Notes: generated by a model not told the origin, from the sequence alone. A stretch of DNA of 45,618 nt from Paenibacillus marchantiophytorum (GCF_014640555.1 NZ_BMHE01000053.1:1-45618); one strand, 5' to 3'. Positions 24,010 to 32,198 are shown, counted from the stretch's first letter. Program-made: numbers and translations.

Positions 24010-25491
24010 TTAACCTAGCCAATGAAATACAACATGCTCAGGCGACTGATCAAGCTCAGGTTTTTTCAGCGGAATCAAGGTTTCTGTGTTTTTGATAAGC
24101 TCTGCAGCACTCGATTTCCATTGTGTGGCTTCAATTTGAACAACCGTGCCTTTAGGAACAAAAGGAAACAACGCTTGAACATCCTCGTTCGTGAGACGGA
24201 CGCAGCCCAATGATTTATCGCTTCCAATTGAGCTCTCATCGTACGTGCCGTGAAGCGCTATGTCACCTAGACCGAGGCCTGCTTCGCCATAACTGGAAGC
24301 ATTTTTTCCTTTTGGATGCTGAACACGGTCATTCACAATGAAATCTCCGAGTGGTGTTGCCGCATTAGCGCCGAGGCCAACCACCTTATCCCCTAACAAA
24401 TAATTCCCGCTCATAAGCCTCAATCGATGCTCAACCTGATTAATTTCTATAAGTACAGGTTCAAAGGGGATCGCCTCCGAGCCTACCGTATTTGGATAAA
24501 ACATAGCTGCAGCATCACCTGCTCCACTGTTATAAACCCATCCCCCCTGCCCATTATTAGCCGCGGAGACGTCATTAGAACCTGACTCAGACTCTAAAGG
24601 AATAAAGCTTAGGTAATTATTCGGATAATCTTGCAGAAGCTTATTCAGGCTCTCTGGAGCTTTCCCATTGTCCTTCATGTAGGCAGCTAGAGCTGTACGA
24701 ACTAAATTAGCACCAATCGCACTAAGCGGTTGGTGCTTGTCATAAGCCGAATTCAGGAAGCGTATTCTTACCGAGTTGTCCGTTTCCGGATGGTACTGAG
24801 CAACAACGATCGCACGCTTGGCCATCTCTTCATTGGTGAGGACCATGGTCTTTCCTCTCAGCGTTTGATCCTGAGAAACAATTCCGTAGATGATAATGCT
24901 GCGTTTGGGCATTTCCTTTGCCAAGGCAACAGCTTGCTTATGCAGAGCATCCTCAATTTCTTCATTGGCGCTTTCAGGCGTTAAATACATAATAAACGGC
25001 GTATCCACAGTCTCGTAGGTGATGCTGCTCCCGACTCCCCACACCTTCATGTTGGAAATCGTTTTGTAAATTGGCTTATCCCCAACAAATAATAATACCA
25101 ACAGCAAGTTAAACACGAGCAGGACGATAAGCAATGTTTTCATAAAAGGGGGCAGCAGTCCTTTATTCTTACCTGGGAAAGCTTGCTGAAGACTGGCTGC
25201 GTGCTGCGCTTGCTGCTGATCCAGCTGCTGAATGGCGCGATTGGCAGCCGAATAGAACGGTGAAGGATACGTTTTCAAAACTTCCTTGTAATGAAACACA
25301 GCTCTCTTGAGATTCCCTTTTAACTGAAATTTCTGCCCAATCTTATAATGTGCTTCTGGCGAATTGGCATCCAGATACCGAATCACCTTCTCATAATATT
25401 GGGGATCAGAGGGGCTTACGAAAAAGTTTTTGTGCAGATGAATCAAATTGTCATCCAGGTGACTCTGAAATCGTTGTTGGTGGCGAATCAT
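24010..25491 (-). CDS. TPR-containing L,D-transpeptidase (YkuD domain)
   Basis: 493 residues. An N-terminal TPR-like segment (about residues 20-75, SPEAHYKIGQKFQLKGNLKR) precedes one membrane helix (about 115-140), then a long extracellular part. The YkuD domain near the C-terminus has HGTYDESSIGSDKSLGC with catalytic His and Cys (SLGCVRL). It would cross-link or attach peptidoglycan stems outside the membrane. The frame is open to 25635, but the ATG at 25491 has GAGGAG just upstream and the extra part would cover the promoter. Two dyad operators lie in its promoter. Confidence 0.9.
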   Translation of the reverse strand: MIRHQQRFQSHLDDNLIHLHKNFFVSPSDPQYYEKVIRYLDANSPEAHYKIGQKFQLKGNLKRAVFHYKEVLKTYPSPFYSAANRAIQQLDQQQAQHAASLQQAFPGKNKGLLPPFMKTLLIVLLVFNLLLVLLFVGDKPIYKTISNMKVWGVGSSITYETVDTPFIMYLTPESANEEIEDALHKQAVALAKEMPKRSIIIYGIVSQDQTLRGKTMVLTNEEMAKRAIVVAQYHPETDNSVRIRFLNSAYDKHQPLSAIGANLVRTALAAYMKDNGKAPESLNKLLQDYPNNYLSFIPLESESGSNDVSAANNGQGGWVYNSGAGDAAAMFYPNTVGSEAIPFEPVLIEINQVEHRLRLMSGNYLLGDKVVGLGANAATPLGDFIVNDRVQHPKGKNASSYGEAGLGLGDIALHGTYDESSIGSDKSLGCVRLTNEDVQALFPFVPKGTVVQIEATQWKSSAAELIKNTETLIPLKKPELDQSPEHVVFHWLG

Positions 25492-25538
25492 TAGGCTCCT
25501 CTCCGTTTCAATAGAGTAGCTTGTCCAATCTCGCTGCG

Positions 25539-25554
25539 TGATACATTTAGTATC
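25539..25554. promoter_or_regulatory. Second dyad TGATACATTTAGTATC
   Basis: GATAC-N5-GTATC dyad 18 bases (centre to centre) downstream of the palindrome in the direction of transcription, suggesting cooperative binding of two dimers across the start point. Confidence 0.65.
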
Positions 25555-25556
25555 TC

Positions 25557-25573
25557 TGATACATAATGTATCA
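25557..25573. promoter_or_regulatory. Palindromic operator TGATACATAATGTATCA
   Basis: Perfect 17-bp dyad TGATAC-N5-GTATCA overlapping the -10 box of the L,D-transpeptidase promoter. The same 12 fixed bases occur at 34423-34439. The binding factor is unknown and not encoded recognisably in this window. Confidence 0.75.
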
Positions 25574-25593
25574 CGAGTAATATAGAAAGACAA
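25565..25593 (-). promoter_or_regulatory. Promoter of the L,D-transpeptidase gene
   Basis: Minus strand -35 TTGTCT (25588-25593), 17-base spacer, -10 TACATT (25565-25570). The -10 lies inside the 17-bp palindrome at 25557-25573. Confidence 0.55.
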
Positions 25594-25661
25594 CTGTTTT
25601 GTTGCTTCCCTGCATGAACTGCCCCCGATCAGCAAAAACTGAACGACGGAGGTGATGAACG

Positions 25662-25793
25662 ATGAGTGGACGAAATAGCAAACCCAAAAACACTGGACCT
25701 GCCAGCAGCCCTTCTCGCTTAGATCAATTCGGTGAAAAAGCGGTTCAGCAAGAAAAACAGGAAGCTAAGGAACAAAACAGAAGACCAAAATAA
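25662..25793 (+). CDS. Very small basic hydrophilic protein
   Basis: 43 residues, rich in Lys, Gln, Glu and Arg, with an N-terminal Ser/Asn/Lys/Pro stretch and a C-terminal helix (EKAVQQEKQEAKEQ). The composition resembles minor small acid-soluble spore proteins, but no family match is recognised. GGAGGTGA is 6 bases before the ATG, a very strong ribosome site. It is divergent from the L,D-transpeptidase gene, so the operators may affect both. Confidence 0.6.
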   Translation: MSGRNSKPKNTGPASSPSRLDQFGEKAVQQEKQEAKEQNRRPK

Positions 25794-25806
25794 CCTTCAC
25801 TTTGGC

Positions 25807-26110
25807 AATCTAATGAACTGAAATGGCGTTATAATCCTAGTTCCCTTTGGCCTTTGCAATGACAGAGAGCGTCGGTGAACGGAACTATGATCCGCTATAA
25901 AGCGGGAATTGGGGTAAACGTAGCATGAAAGGGAACTTAGTTCCGCTATTTAAGCGGAAACTGCTGATTCCAACCGGGAAATGGTGACATAGCGGATCGT
26001 AGTTCCCTCAACCTCCCGATAATGACACTTTTAGCTAGAATAGCCCACCGTAGTTCCCTTACGTCCGCGCGAAGCAGCTGGAGTAACTCCGCGTTCACTC
26101 CAAAACATAT
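25807..26110 (+). repeat. Dispersed repeat family B, single diverged unit
   Basis: Begins with a short piece of family A (ATCTAATGAACTGA), then spaced modules CCTAGTTCCC, GGAACTATGATCCGCTAT, GGGAACTTAGTTCCGC, AGCGGATCGTAGTTCCC and CACCGTAGTTCCC, and ends with the tail CTCCGCGTTCACTCCAAAAC. The tail and modules match the units of the array at 7896-9481. No gene in 25794-26188. Confidence 0.8.
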
Positions 26111-26128
26111 AAACTCTTATATGTACAC

Positions 26129-26168
26129 AAAGACGCTCCCACCTAAGATCCTTAGGTGAGAGCGTCTT
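26129..26168. terminator. Terminator of the quinol oxidase operon
   Basis: Long stem AAGACGCTCCCACCTAAG / CTTAGGTGAGAGCGTCTT with a 3-base loop, 21 bases after the subunit IV stop codon. The T-run is weak, but the stem is very strong. Confidence 0.7.
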
Positions 26169-26188
26169 GTCGTTGTACAATAGTAAAC

Positions 26189-26518
26189 TTAGTGCGCCAC
26201 TTGGTTATAGGTCATAATCCAGATGGAGCCTCCTACAATCGTAACTAGAATAATGAGACCAAAGATTAGCGCCATTATATTCCAGCGTGCATTCTCGCCA
26301 TCCTTCACATGCATGAAGAACAGAAGTTGAACACCGAACTGCAGCACGGCCATAATGAGAATCACCAACAGTGTACCCGTTTTATTGAGCATGTGGTTCA
26401 TGACAACAACCAAAGGAATAATCGTTAAGATAATCGATAAGGCGAAGCCTATGATGTAAGACTTCAATGATCCATGAGCATCATGATTCTGATGCGAGCT
26501 TGTATGCTGCCCACTCAT
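26189..26518 (-). CDS. cyoD: Quinol oxidase subunit IV
   Basis: 109 residues, three membrane helices (about 21-41, 48-70, 82-102), matching the COX4/CyoD-QoxD family that stabilises haem-copper quinol oxidases. A short His-rich N-terminus (HTSSHQNHDAHG) precedes the first helix. Its ATG directly follows the stop of the subunit III gene. Last gene of the operon. Confidence 0.9.
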   Translation of the reverse strand: MSGQHTSSHQNHDAHGSLKSYIIGFALSIILTIIPLVVVMNHMLNKTGTLLVILIMAVLQFGVQLLFFMHVKDGENARWNIMALIFGLIILVTIVGGSIWIMTYNQVAH

Positions 26519-27136
26519 TTACATCACCCCCATCAGATATACAATCGTAAATACGAAGATCCACACGACATCAAGAAAATGCCAGTATAACGAAATGACA
26601 GCTACTTTCCGTTTGGTCACAGCCGTAATTCCTCTGCGTCTCAATTGGAAAATCAAACCAATCATCCAGATCAGACCAACCGATACGTGCAATCCGTGCG
26701 TGCCAACTAAGGTAAAGAAGGCCGATAAGAAAGCGCTCGTGCTGATGGTTGCTCCTTCGTGATTAACCATCGTAATAAATTCACTTAGCTCAAGTCCAAC
26801 GAACGAAGCCCCTAGAACCACTGTAACAGCGAGCCAGCCAATTAGCTGCTTTAAGTTACCTTTGTTCATTCCTAGGACAGCCAGACCGCTTGTGAAGCTG
26901 CTGGTGAGCAAGATGAAGGTCTCGGCGATGATCCCCGGCATTTTGAACAGTTCTTCCGGTGTAGGTCCGCCATTTGTATTTTGGTGAAGTACCATATAGG
27001 TCGCGAATAACGAACCAAACAAGATAACGTCCGTGATTAAAAAGATCCAAAAACCAAACGTTTTGAGCGATTCATGATCATGTTCATGATCGTGGTCATG
27101 GGCGTGTTCGCCACTGTGTGCGGCTGCATTTGCCAT
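26519..27136 (-). CDS. cyoC: Quinol oxidase subunit III
   Basis: 205 residues, five predicted helices, typical of the CyoC/QoxC branch of cytochrome oxidase subunit III. Conserved marks are FGFWIFLITDVILFGSLFAT and the ending LYWHFLDVVWIFVFTIVYL. The N-terminus carries an unusual His/Asp/Glu run (HAHDHDHEHDHE, residues about 11-22) that could bind metal. The ATG overlaps the subunit I stop by one base (TAATG), showing tight coupling. Confidence 0.93.
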   Translation of the reverse strand: MANAAAHSGEHAHDHDHEHDHESLKTFGFWIFLITDVILFGSLFATYMVLHQNTNGGPTPEELFKMPGIIAETFILLTSSFTSGLAVLGMNKGNLKQLIGWLAVTVVLGASFVGLELSEFITMVNHEGATISTSAFLSAFFTLVGTHGLHVSVGLIWMIGLIFQLRRRGITAVTKRKVAVISLYWHFLDVVWIFVFTIVYLMGVM

Positions 27137-29109
27137 TAGAGTTTCGCTCCTTTCAATGCGGCTTCTGTCCGTTTCACTTCATCAGCCGGTATATAGTAAT
27201 CCGTATCATACGAGAACGAGCGTGCAATCATACAGATCCCTACTCCGATTAAAGCCGGAATCGTCAGCCACATCCAACCCCATACGAAGCCGAATCCGGC
27301 AAAGAACCAGAACGTCGAAATAATGAATGGAATCGCTGAGTTCTTAGGCATATGAATAGGTTCATAGACAATTGGTGCAGCGGGTTTGCCAGAGGCAGCT
27401 CGCTTCTCTTTCTCTTCCCACCAAGCATCTGTTTCGCTAACTTGCGGGAGCACCGCAAAGTTATAGATCGGAGCTGGTGATGGAATGGACCATTCGAGCG
27501 TACGGCCTTCCCACGGATCACCGTTCACATCCGCTTCTCTGAATTTAATTGAGTGGGCAATTTGCCACACTTGGAAGATGAACCCGACTCCCATCAAGAA
27601 GCCGCCAACAGTGGACACGAGATTAAGCGGTCCCCAGCCCATATCGAAATCGTACGTATACGTACGGCGAGTCATTCCATCCAAGCCCAAGAAATATTGC
27701 GGCATGAAACATACATAGAAACCAATGTTCCACAGCCAGAAAGCCCATTTGCCTAAATGCTCATTAAGCTTGAAGCCGAACATTTTTGGCCACCAGTAGT
27801 AAAGGCCTGCGAAGTAACCGAACGCGACCCCGCCGATTAGAACCTGATGGAAGTGCGCAATCAAGAAGTAACTGTTATGAAATTGGAAATCCGCAGGAGC
27901 TACAGAGAGCAGAACCCCTGTCATACCACCAATAACAAAGCATGGAATGAAAGCGACCGTCCACATCATCGGTGTTGTAAAGCGAATTTTACCGCGGTAC
28001 ATCGTGAAGAGCCAGTTAAACACTTTGGCCCCCGTCGGAATCGCGATCAGCATGGTACTGATGGCGAAAAAGGCGTTCACATTCGCACCCGAACCCATCG
28101 TGAAGAAGTGATGAGCCCATGTGAAGAAGGACAATAGACTGATAATCAACATGGCGAAAACCATGGATTTGTAGCCGAATAATTTCTTTTTGGAGAACGT
28201 CGACACAATTTCCGAGAAAATCCCGAAAGCGGGTACGACGACAATGTAAACCTCGGGGTGCCCCCACATCCAAATTAAGTTGATGTACATCATCGGATTT
28301 CCGCCGCCATCCAAGGTGAAGAAATGTGCGCCAAGAAAGCGATCCAGGAATAATAAAGCCAAAGTTACCGTCAAGATTGGGAAAGCAAAGATAATCATAA
28401 TACAGCTTGAAAATACGGACCAAGTAAACATAGGCATCTTCATCAGCTTCATGCCTGGTGCACGCATTTTCAGAATCGTTACGATAAAGTTGATCCCGGT
28501 TGCCAAACTACCAATACCGGAAATCTGAATCCCCCAGATATAGAAGTTCTGCCCTACGCCCGGACTATGCGACATCTCCGAAAGCGGTGGATAGCTGAGC
28601 CATCCTGCGTCCGGTGAACCACCGATAACGAATGATACGTTGAACAGCATTGCGCCCCAGAAAAACATCCAGAAGCTGAGTGAGTTCAAGAACGGATAGG
28701 CTACGTCTCTGGCTCCGATTTGAAGAGGGACAACAATGTTAAACAAACCGAACATCAATGGCATCGCCATGAACAAAATCATGATTACGCCGTGGGTAGT
28801 GAAAATTTGATTATAATGATCTGCTTGCAAAAACTCACTATTCGGCATTGCGAGCTGCAGACGCATAAGGAGCGCATCGACACCGCCGCGGAACAACATC
28901 ATAATCGAACAGATGATATACATGATCCCAATTCGTTTATGATCAACGCTTGTTAACCATTCTTTCCAAAGCCAGCCCCATTTTCTGAAATAGGTCAGCA
29001 CAAAAATCATGGCCACCATCGAGAGTCCGATACTTACTTGAGCGCCTAAAATGAGCGGATCGCCGGTAACGAAAAACTCCGATGCGAACTGTTTGATTTT
29101 ATCCAACAT
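27136..29109 (-). CDS. cyoB: Quinol oxidase subunit I (haem-copper)
   Basis: 657 residues, the size of CyoB/QoxB. Catalytic residues visible: TTHGVIMILF (low-spin haem His), WGHPEVYIVVVP (Cu-B His and the cross-linked Tyr), THH-type pair in TWAHHFFTMG, and HFHQVLIGG for the haem ligands. It reduces oxygen to water with quinol electrons and pumps protons. The likely donor is menaquinol, given the host type. GTG at 29115 is possible, but AGGAAG 8 bases before the ATG at 29109 fits better. Confidence 0.95.
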   Translation of the reverse strand: MLDKIKQFASEFFVTGDPLILGAQVSIGLSMVAMIFVLTYFRKWGWLWKEWLTSVDHKRIGIMYIICSIMMLFRGGVDALLMRLQLAMPNSEFLQADHYNQIFTTHGVIMILFMAMPLMFGLFNIVVPLQIGARDVAYPFLNSLSFWMFFWGAMLFNVSFVIGGSPDAGWLSYPPLSEMSHSPGVGQNFYIWGIQISGIGSLATGINFIVTILKMRAPGMKLMKMPMFTWSVFSSCIMIIFAFPILTVTLALLFLDRFLGAHFFTLDGGGNPMMYINLIWMWGHPEVYIVVVPAFGIFSEIVSTFSKKKLFGYKSMVFAMLIISLLSFFTWAHHFFTMGSGANVNAFFAISTMLIAIPTGAKVFNWLFTMYRGKIRFTTPMMWTVAFIPCFVIGGMTGVLLSVAPADFQFHNSYFLIAHFHQVLIGGVAFGYFAGLYYWWPKMFGFKLNEHLGKWAFWLWNIGFYVCFMPQYFLGLDGMTRRTYTYDFDMGWGPLNLVSTVGGFLMGVGFIFQVWQIAHSIKFREADVNGDPWEGRTLEWSIPSPAPIYNFAVLPQVSETDAWWEEKEKRAASGKPAAPIVYEPIHMPKNSAIPFIISTFWFFAGFGFVWGWMWLTIPALIGVGICMIARSFSYDTDYYIPADEVKRTEAALKGAKL

Positions 29110-29142
29110 GAGCACGACTTCCTTTCCTTAAGCTTCCGTCAA

Positions 29143-30114
29143 TCATTTGGTCATTTTCATTTGACTGTGGTCCATCTTGTCCATATCCTTAGATGTCTCC
29201 GACCCCGAGGCTTTCTTCGCCTCTGTCGCCGTTTCTCCACCGCCATGACCACTGTGTGCGGATTGACCTTTTGTATACTTGGTAACAACTTTCTCGAACA
29301 AGCCATCTGGAATGGCTGAGAAATATTGCACGCCAGACTTGCCTGGCTTAGCTAAAGCTTCATAGCTTTCCATCGTTAACTTCGCCGGAACTTTTTTCGT
29401 TTTGGCGATAAACTCTTCGAAATCTTGCTGTGAAGTTGCATTCACGTCGAAGGTCATATCAGCAAAATGCTCGCCGCTAAAGTTAGCGCCCGTTCCAAAA
29501 TAATGGCCAATCTCATCCGCTTGCAAATAGAGCGTCATCGCCATGCCAGACATCGTATAAATTTGTCCTCCCAGCTGCGGAACCCAGAATGAGTTCATCG
29601 GCGCATCGGAAGTAAGTTCAAACTTAATCGGCGTATCTTCCGGGATCTGCAAGTAGTTGACTGTGGCAATGCCTTGTTCCGGATAAGTGAACAGCCATTT
29701 CCAATCGAGCGATGTAACTTGAATCGTGATGGGTGCCTTATCGGATTTCAAAGGTTTAGAAGGTTCGAGTGCGTGCGTATAACGCACGGTCACAACAGCA
29801 AGTGTAGCGATAATAATAATCGGTATCGCCCACCACACCACTTCCAACGTTGTACTATGTGCCCAATTCGGCTTATAGGAAGCCTTGTTACCAGCTTTAT
29901 CTCGATACCGCCATACAATCCAAGCTGTAAGTGCAAGGACTGGTACAAGGATAATCGTGCATAAAACGGTTGAAATCATAATCAAATCTTTCTGCTGCGC
30001 TCCTACGGGACCTTTGGGATCCAGTACCATGGCTTGGCTGCAGCCTGACAAGACAACGATGAAAGCAATCATCATCAGGGGCAGTAGAGCTCGTACGAGT
30101 TTTCTTTTCTTCAT
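29143..30114 (-). CDS. cyoA: Quinol oxidase subunit II (lipoprotein)
   Basis: 323 residues. Signal peptide with lipobox LSGC (about residue 25), then two membrane helices (about 45-68 and 88-110) and a cupredoxin-like outer domain (QVTSLDWKWLFTYPEQGIA, NSFWVPQLGGQIYTM). The Cu-A cysteines of cytochrome c oxidases are absent (FSGEHFADMTF), so this is a quinol-type enzyme. The C-terminal tail is His/Met-rich (HSGHGGG and MDKMDHSQMKM). GGGAGG 8 bases before the ATG at 30114 sets the start. It is the first gene of the cyoABCD operon. Confidence 0.94.
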   Translation of the reverse strand: MKKRKLVRALLPLMMIAFIVVLSGCSQAMVLDPKGPVGAQQKDLIMISTVLCTIILVPVLALTAWIVWRYRDKAGNKASYKPNWAHSTTLEVVWWAIPIIIIATLAVVTVRYTHALEPSKPLKSDKAPITIQVTSLDWKWLFTYPEQGIATVNYLQIPEDTPIKFELTSDAPMNSFWVPQLGGQIYTMSGMAMTLYLQADEIGHYFGTGANFSGEHFADMTFDVNATSQQDFEEFIAKTKKVPAKLTMESYEALAKPGKSGVQYFSAIPDGLFEKVVTKYTKGQSAHSGHGGGETATEAKKASGSETSKDMDKMDHSQMKMTK

Positions 30115-30172
30115 CCAACTAACCTCCCTATCCACAAATCTGCAAATTGCGTTTTCGTTTTATTTAACTTGC

Positions 30173-30201
30173 ATGATATCGTTCTATTACCAAGATAACA
30201 A
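30173..30201 (-). promoter_or_regulatory. Probable promoter of the quinol oxidase operon
   Basis: Minus strand -35 TTGTTA (30196-30201), 17-base spacer, -10 TATCAT (30173-30178), about 59 bases before the subunit II start codon. An AACAAATG..CGTTTGTT inverted pair lies further upstream (near 30274-30297). Confidence 0.4.
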
Positions 30202-30319
30202 ATTGCGCTTAAAAGTACACATGCACAGATATGACTTAACAAATACGTCAAAGGATCGACGTTTTACTGTAAAACAAATGTCACAGAACGTTTGTTGACT
30301 ATTATGAAAATGTATGAAA

Positions 30320-30358
30320 AATCAAAAAGCCCTTCAAGTTAGTTACTTGAAAGGCTTT
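30320..30358 (-). terminator. Intrinsic terminator
   Basis: AAAGCCCTTCAAG / CTTGAAAGGCTTT with a 7-base loop; on the minus strand it is followed by T-rich sequence. Ends the small membrane protein gene upstream of the cyo operon. Confidence 0.85.
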
Positions 30359-30382
30359 ATTCACATTTTCGTTGTTTCGAAT

Positions 30383-30643
30383 TCATTCAGCCTTTGAAGC
30401 AGCACGTGAATGAACCAAGTGGATAGCGGTCCGAATCACATAGATGTGAACACTACCTACCATGAAGCCTACGCCAACCATAAGAGAAGCATTGCGATCG
30501 CTAAAATGATTTATGTTGAGCAAGCTCAAAACTAATCCTATGCCAAGTAAAGCCCAAGCCGCGATCGTCATCAACTTCACAAGTGGCATAACATCGCGCT
30601 CACTGCGCTCAATACTACTGACCGAAATAGCTCTATTCGCCAT
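30383..30643 (-). CDS. Small two-helix membrane protein, unknown
   Basis: 86 residues. A charged N-terminus (SSIERSERDVM) precedes two membrane helices (about 19-39 and 49-72), and it ends with a basic/Ala tail. GGAGTG 6 bases before the ATG at 30643 chooses this start over an upstream one at 30694. No family recognised. It precedes the quinol oxidase operon in the same direction but is separated from it by a terminator. Confidence 0.7.
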   Translation of the reverse strand: MANRAISVSSIERSERDVMPLVKLMTIAAWALLGIGLVLSLLNINHFSDRNASLMVGVGFMVGSVHIYVIRTAIHLVHSRAASKAE

Positions 30644-30780
30644 TAATATCACTCCAAACTCTGATGTAAGTGCTTTATAAATATAGTATAACACAAAAAA
30701 TGAATTTTGTTCATATTTTATTCACACGTCGCTCAAATTTTGGACAAAATTAAGTCAGCGAGACTTCACATAAAATAATA

Positions 30781-30809
30781 TTGACATTTTCATATATTTG
30801 TGTTATAAT
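30781..30809 (+). promoter_or_regulatory. Perfect consensus sigma-A promoter
   Basis: TTGACA (30781-30786), 17-base spacer, TATAAT (30804-30809) with an extended TG at 30801-30802. It drives the metallo-beta-lactamase-fold gene, whose start codon is about 76 bases downstream of the expected start point. Confidence 0.8.
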
Positions 30810-30891
30810 AAAATATTTTATTGACTTACCCCCACCCTTCTCGATATGATAGCCATATTCTTTCAAATCATTTTCTGTTGGAGGGTTTTGC

Positions 30892-31653
30892 ATGCAAATT
30901 GCTAATGGTCTATTTATGCTTGAGCTTTCTGTCCCTGTAATGGGCGGGATCGACGTGATTCACCCTACTCTTTTGTTTGATGAGAATGGCGCCGTCTTAG
31001 TGGATACTGGTTTCCCCGGCGTTCTCCCGCTTATCCGCCAAGCGATGGAGCAAGAAGGCGTGTCTCTTCAAGAACTTCACTCCATTATTATTACCCACCA
31101 AGACATCGATCATATCGGGAGTTTGCCAACTTTATTATCCGAATCGGAACAGAAATTGAATATTTTGGCTACCGAGATCGAAAAACCCTATATTCAAGGT
31201 GAGAAAATGCTGATTAAAATTACGCCTGAGGCCATTGATAAAGCTGTGGCAGGCTTGCCTGCAAATGTTTCATCAGAGTGGCGCCAAGCATTTCGCACAA
31301 CCTTAGAAAATCCACCCAAAGGCCAAGTCACCGGGCTGCTAAGCAGCAATCAGCAGCTTCCCTATGCCGGCGGTCTTCTTGTCATCGATACACCTGGACA
31401 TACACCGGGTCATATCAGTCTGTACCACCCAGCCAGTAAAACCTTGATCGCAGCAGATGCTCTCGTTGTTCATAACGGTCAACTCCTAGGACCTGTGCCT
31501 GATTACTGTGTCGATTATGCCCTAGCGATGCAGTCCGTCAAGAAGCTCACCGCTCTGGATATTGACCAAGTGATTTGCTTTCACGGTGGCTTGTATCGCG
31601 ACAACGTCAACAGTCGCATCGCTGAACTTGCGGCAGCGGCGAGTTCGAACTGA
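30892..31653 (+). CDS. MBL-fold metallo-hydrolase
   Basis: 253 residues with the metallo-beta-lactamase fold: VDTGFPG strand-loop, metal motif THQDIDHIG (H-x-D-x-D-H instead of H-x-H-x-D-H), DTPGHTPGH with a ligand His, AADALV with the bridging Asp, and a C-terminal CFHGG His. Relatives include lactonases, glyoxalases and other thiolester hydrolases; the substrate is unknown. GGAGGG lies about 6 bases before the ATG. It is transcribed alone from a very strong promoter, so expression is probably high. Confidence 0.88.
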   Translation: MQIANGLFMLELSVPVMGGIDVIHPTLLFDENGAVLVDTGFPGVLPLIRQAMEQEGVSLQELHSIIITHQDIDHIGSLPTLLSESEQKLNILATEIEKPYIQGEKMLIKITPEAIDKAVAGLPANVSSEWRQAFRTTLENPPKGQVTGLLSSNQQLPYAGGLLVIDTPGHTPGHISLYHPASKTLIAADALVVHNGQLLGPVPDYCVDYALAMQSVKKLTALDIDQVICFHGGLYRDNVNSRIAELAAAASSN

Positions 31654-31655
31654 CG

Positions 31656-31720
31656 CACTGTAGTTCCCTCATCTAAGCGCGAGGCAGCTGGGGTAATTCC
31701 TCGCTCACTCAAAACATATC
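31656..31720 (+). repeat. Repeat family B, truncated unit
   Basis: CACTGTAGTTCCCTC followed by the tail GCGAGGCAGCTGGGGTAA..CGCTCACTCAAAACATAT, matching the 3' ends of the elements near 26110 and 44877. It sits immediately after the stop codon of the MBL gene. Confidence 0.75.
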
Positions 31721-31734
31721 AATTCTGCAATATT

Positions 31735-31761
31735 AAAAACAGGCTGCCCCTAAGGGCAGCC
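31735..31761 (-). terminator. Intrinsic terminator of the DUF4870 gene
   Basis: GGCTGCCC / GGGCAGCC stem (31742-31749 with 31754-31761) followed by five T on the minus strand. Confidence 0.85.
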
Positions 31762-31781
31762 CATTGCTTCATTATGTATGC

Positions 31782-32090
31782 TTATTTCAAAAGCGTGTAC
31801 TTCCCAATCAGCGGCAATGGCTTGGCTTGACCTTGTGCCGCGGCTACGATACCCAAGATGGCAAGAATAAAAATAGCCAAGTTAGCTAACGGCAGCAGAA
31901 TCCAACCAATAAACGGAATAATACCTAAAATCACATTCACAATTACGGCCGTTACTAATAATGTGAGACCTTGATTCGCATGGTACCAAGCGAATTTAGA
32001 ATCTTTGGCAGCGATAAGCGGAATGAAAAACAAGATGTAAGCAACGATTGCCATTCCCTTATTGTTTTGAATATCCGTCGAATCATGCAT
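31782..32090 (-). CDS. DUF4870 domain membrane protein
   Basis: 102 residues with about three membrane helices. It matches DUF4870: NNKGMAIVAYILFFIPLIAA, then KFAWYHANQGLTLL, then IPFIGWILLPLANLAIFILA. Function is unknown; such proteins are common in Firmicutes membranes. GAGGTG is 6 bases before the ATG at 32090, preferred over TTG at 32099. It is transcribed separately from cutC. Confidence 0.85.
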   Translation of the reverse strand: MHDSTDIQNNKGMAIVAYILFFIPLIAAKDSKFAWYHANQGLTLLVTAVIVNVILGIIPFIGWILLPLANLAIFILAILGIVAAAQGQAKPLPLIGKYTLLK

Positions 32091-32198
32091 GGACAACACC
32101 TCTTTTTCTCAAAGTTTACTCTTTCATTATATTCGGAGTTTTCCATCTATTCTATGGATTTTCTCACATTTACGAAAAATTTTTCTAGGTTCCAACGA

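Noticed and set aside
25492..25635. N-terminal 48-codon extension of the L,D-transpeptidase frame
   Set aside because: It would start without a good ribosome site and would cover the promoter and operators; the ATG at 25491 has GAGGAG upstream.
30291..30304. AGAACGTTTGTTGA near the quinol oxidase leader as a LexA box
   Set aside because: Too many mismatches to CGAACRNRYGTTYG and far from the likely promoter.
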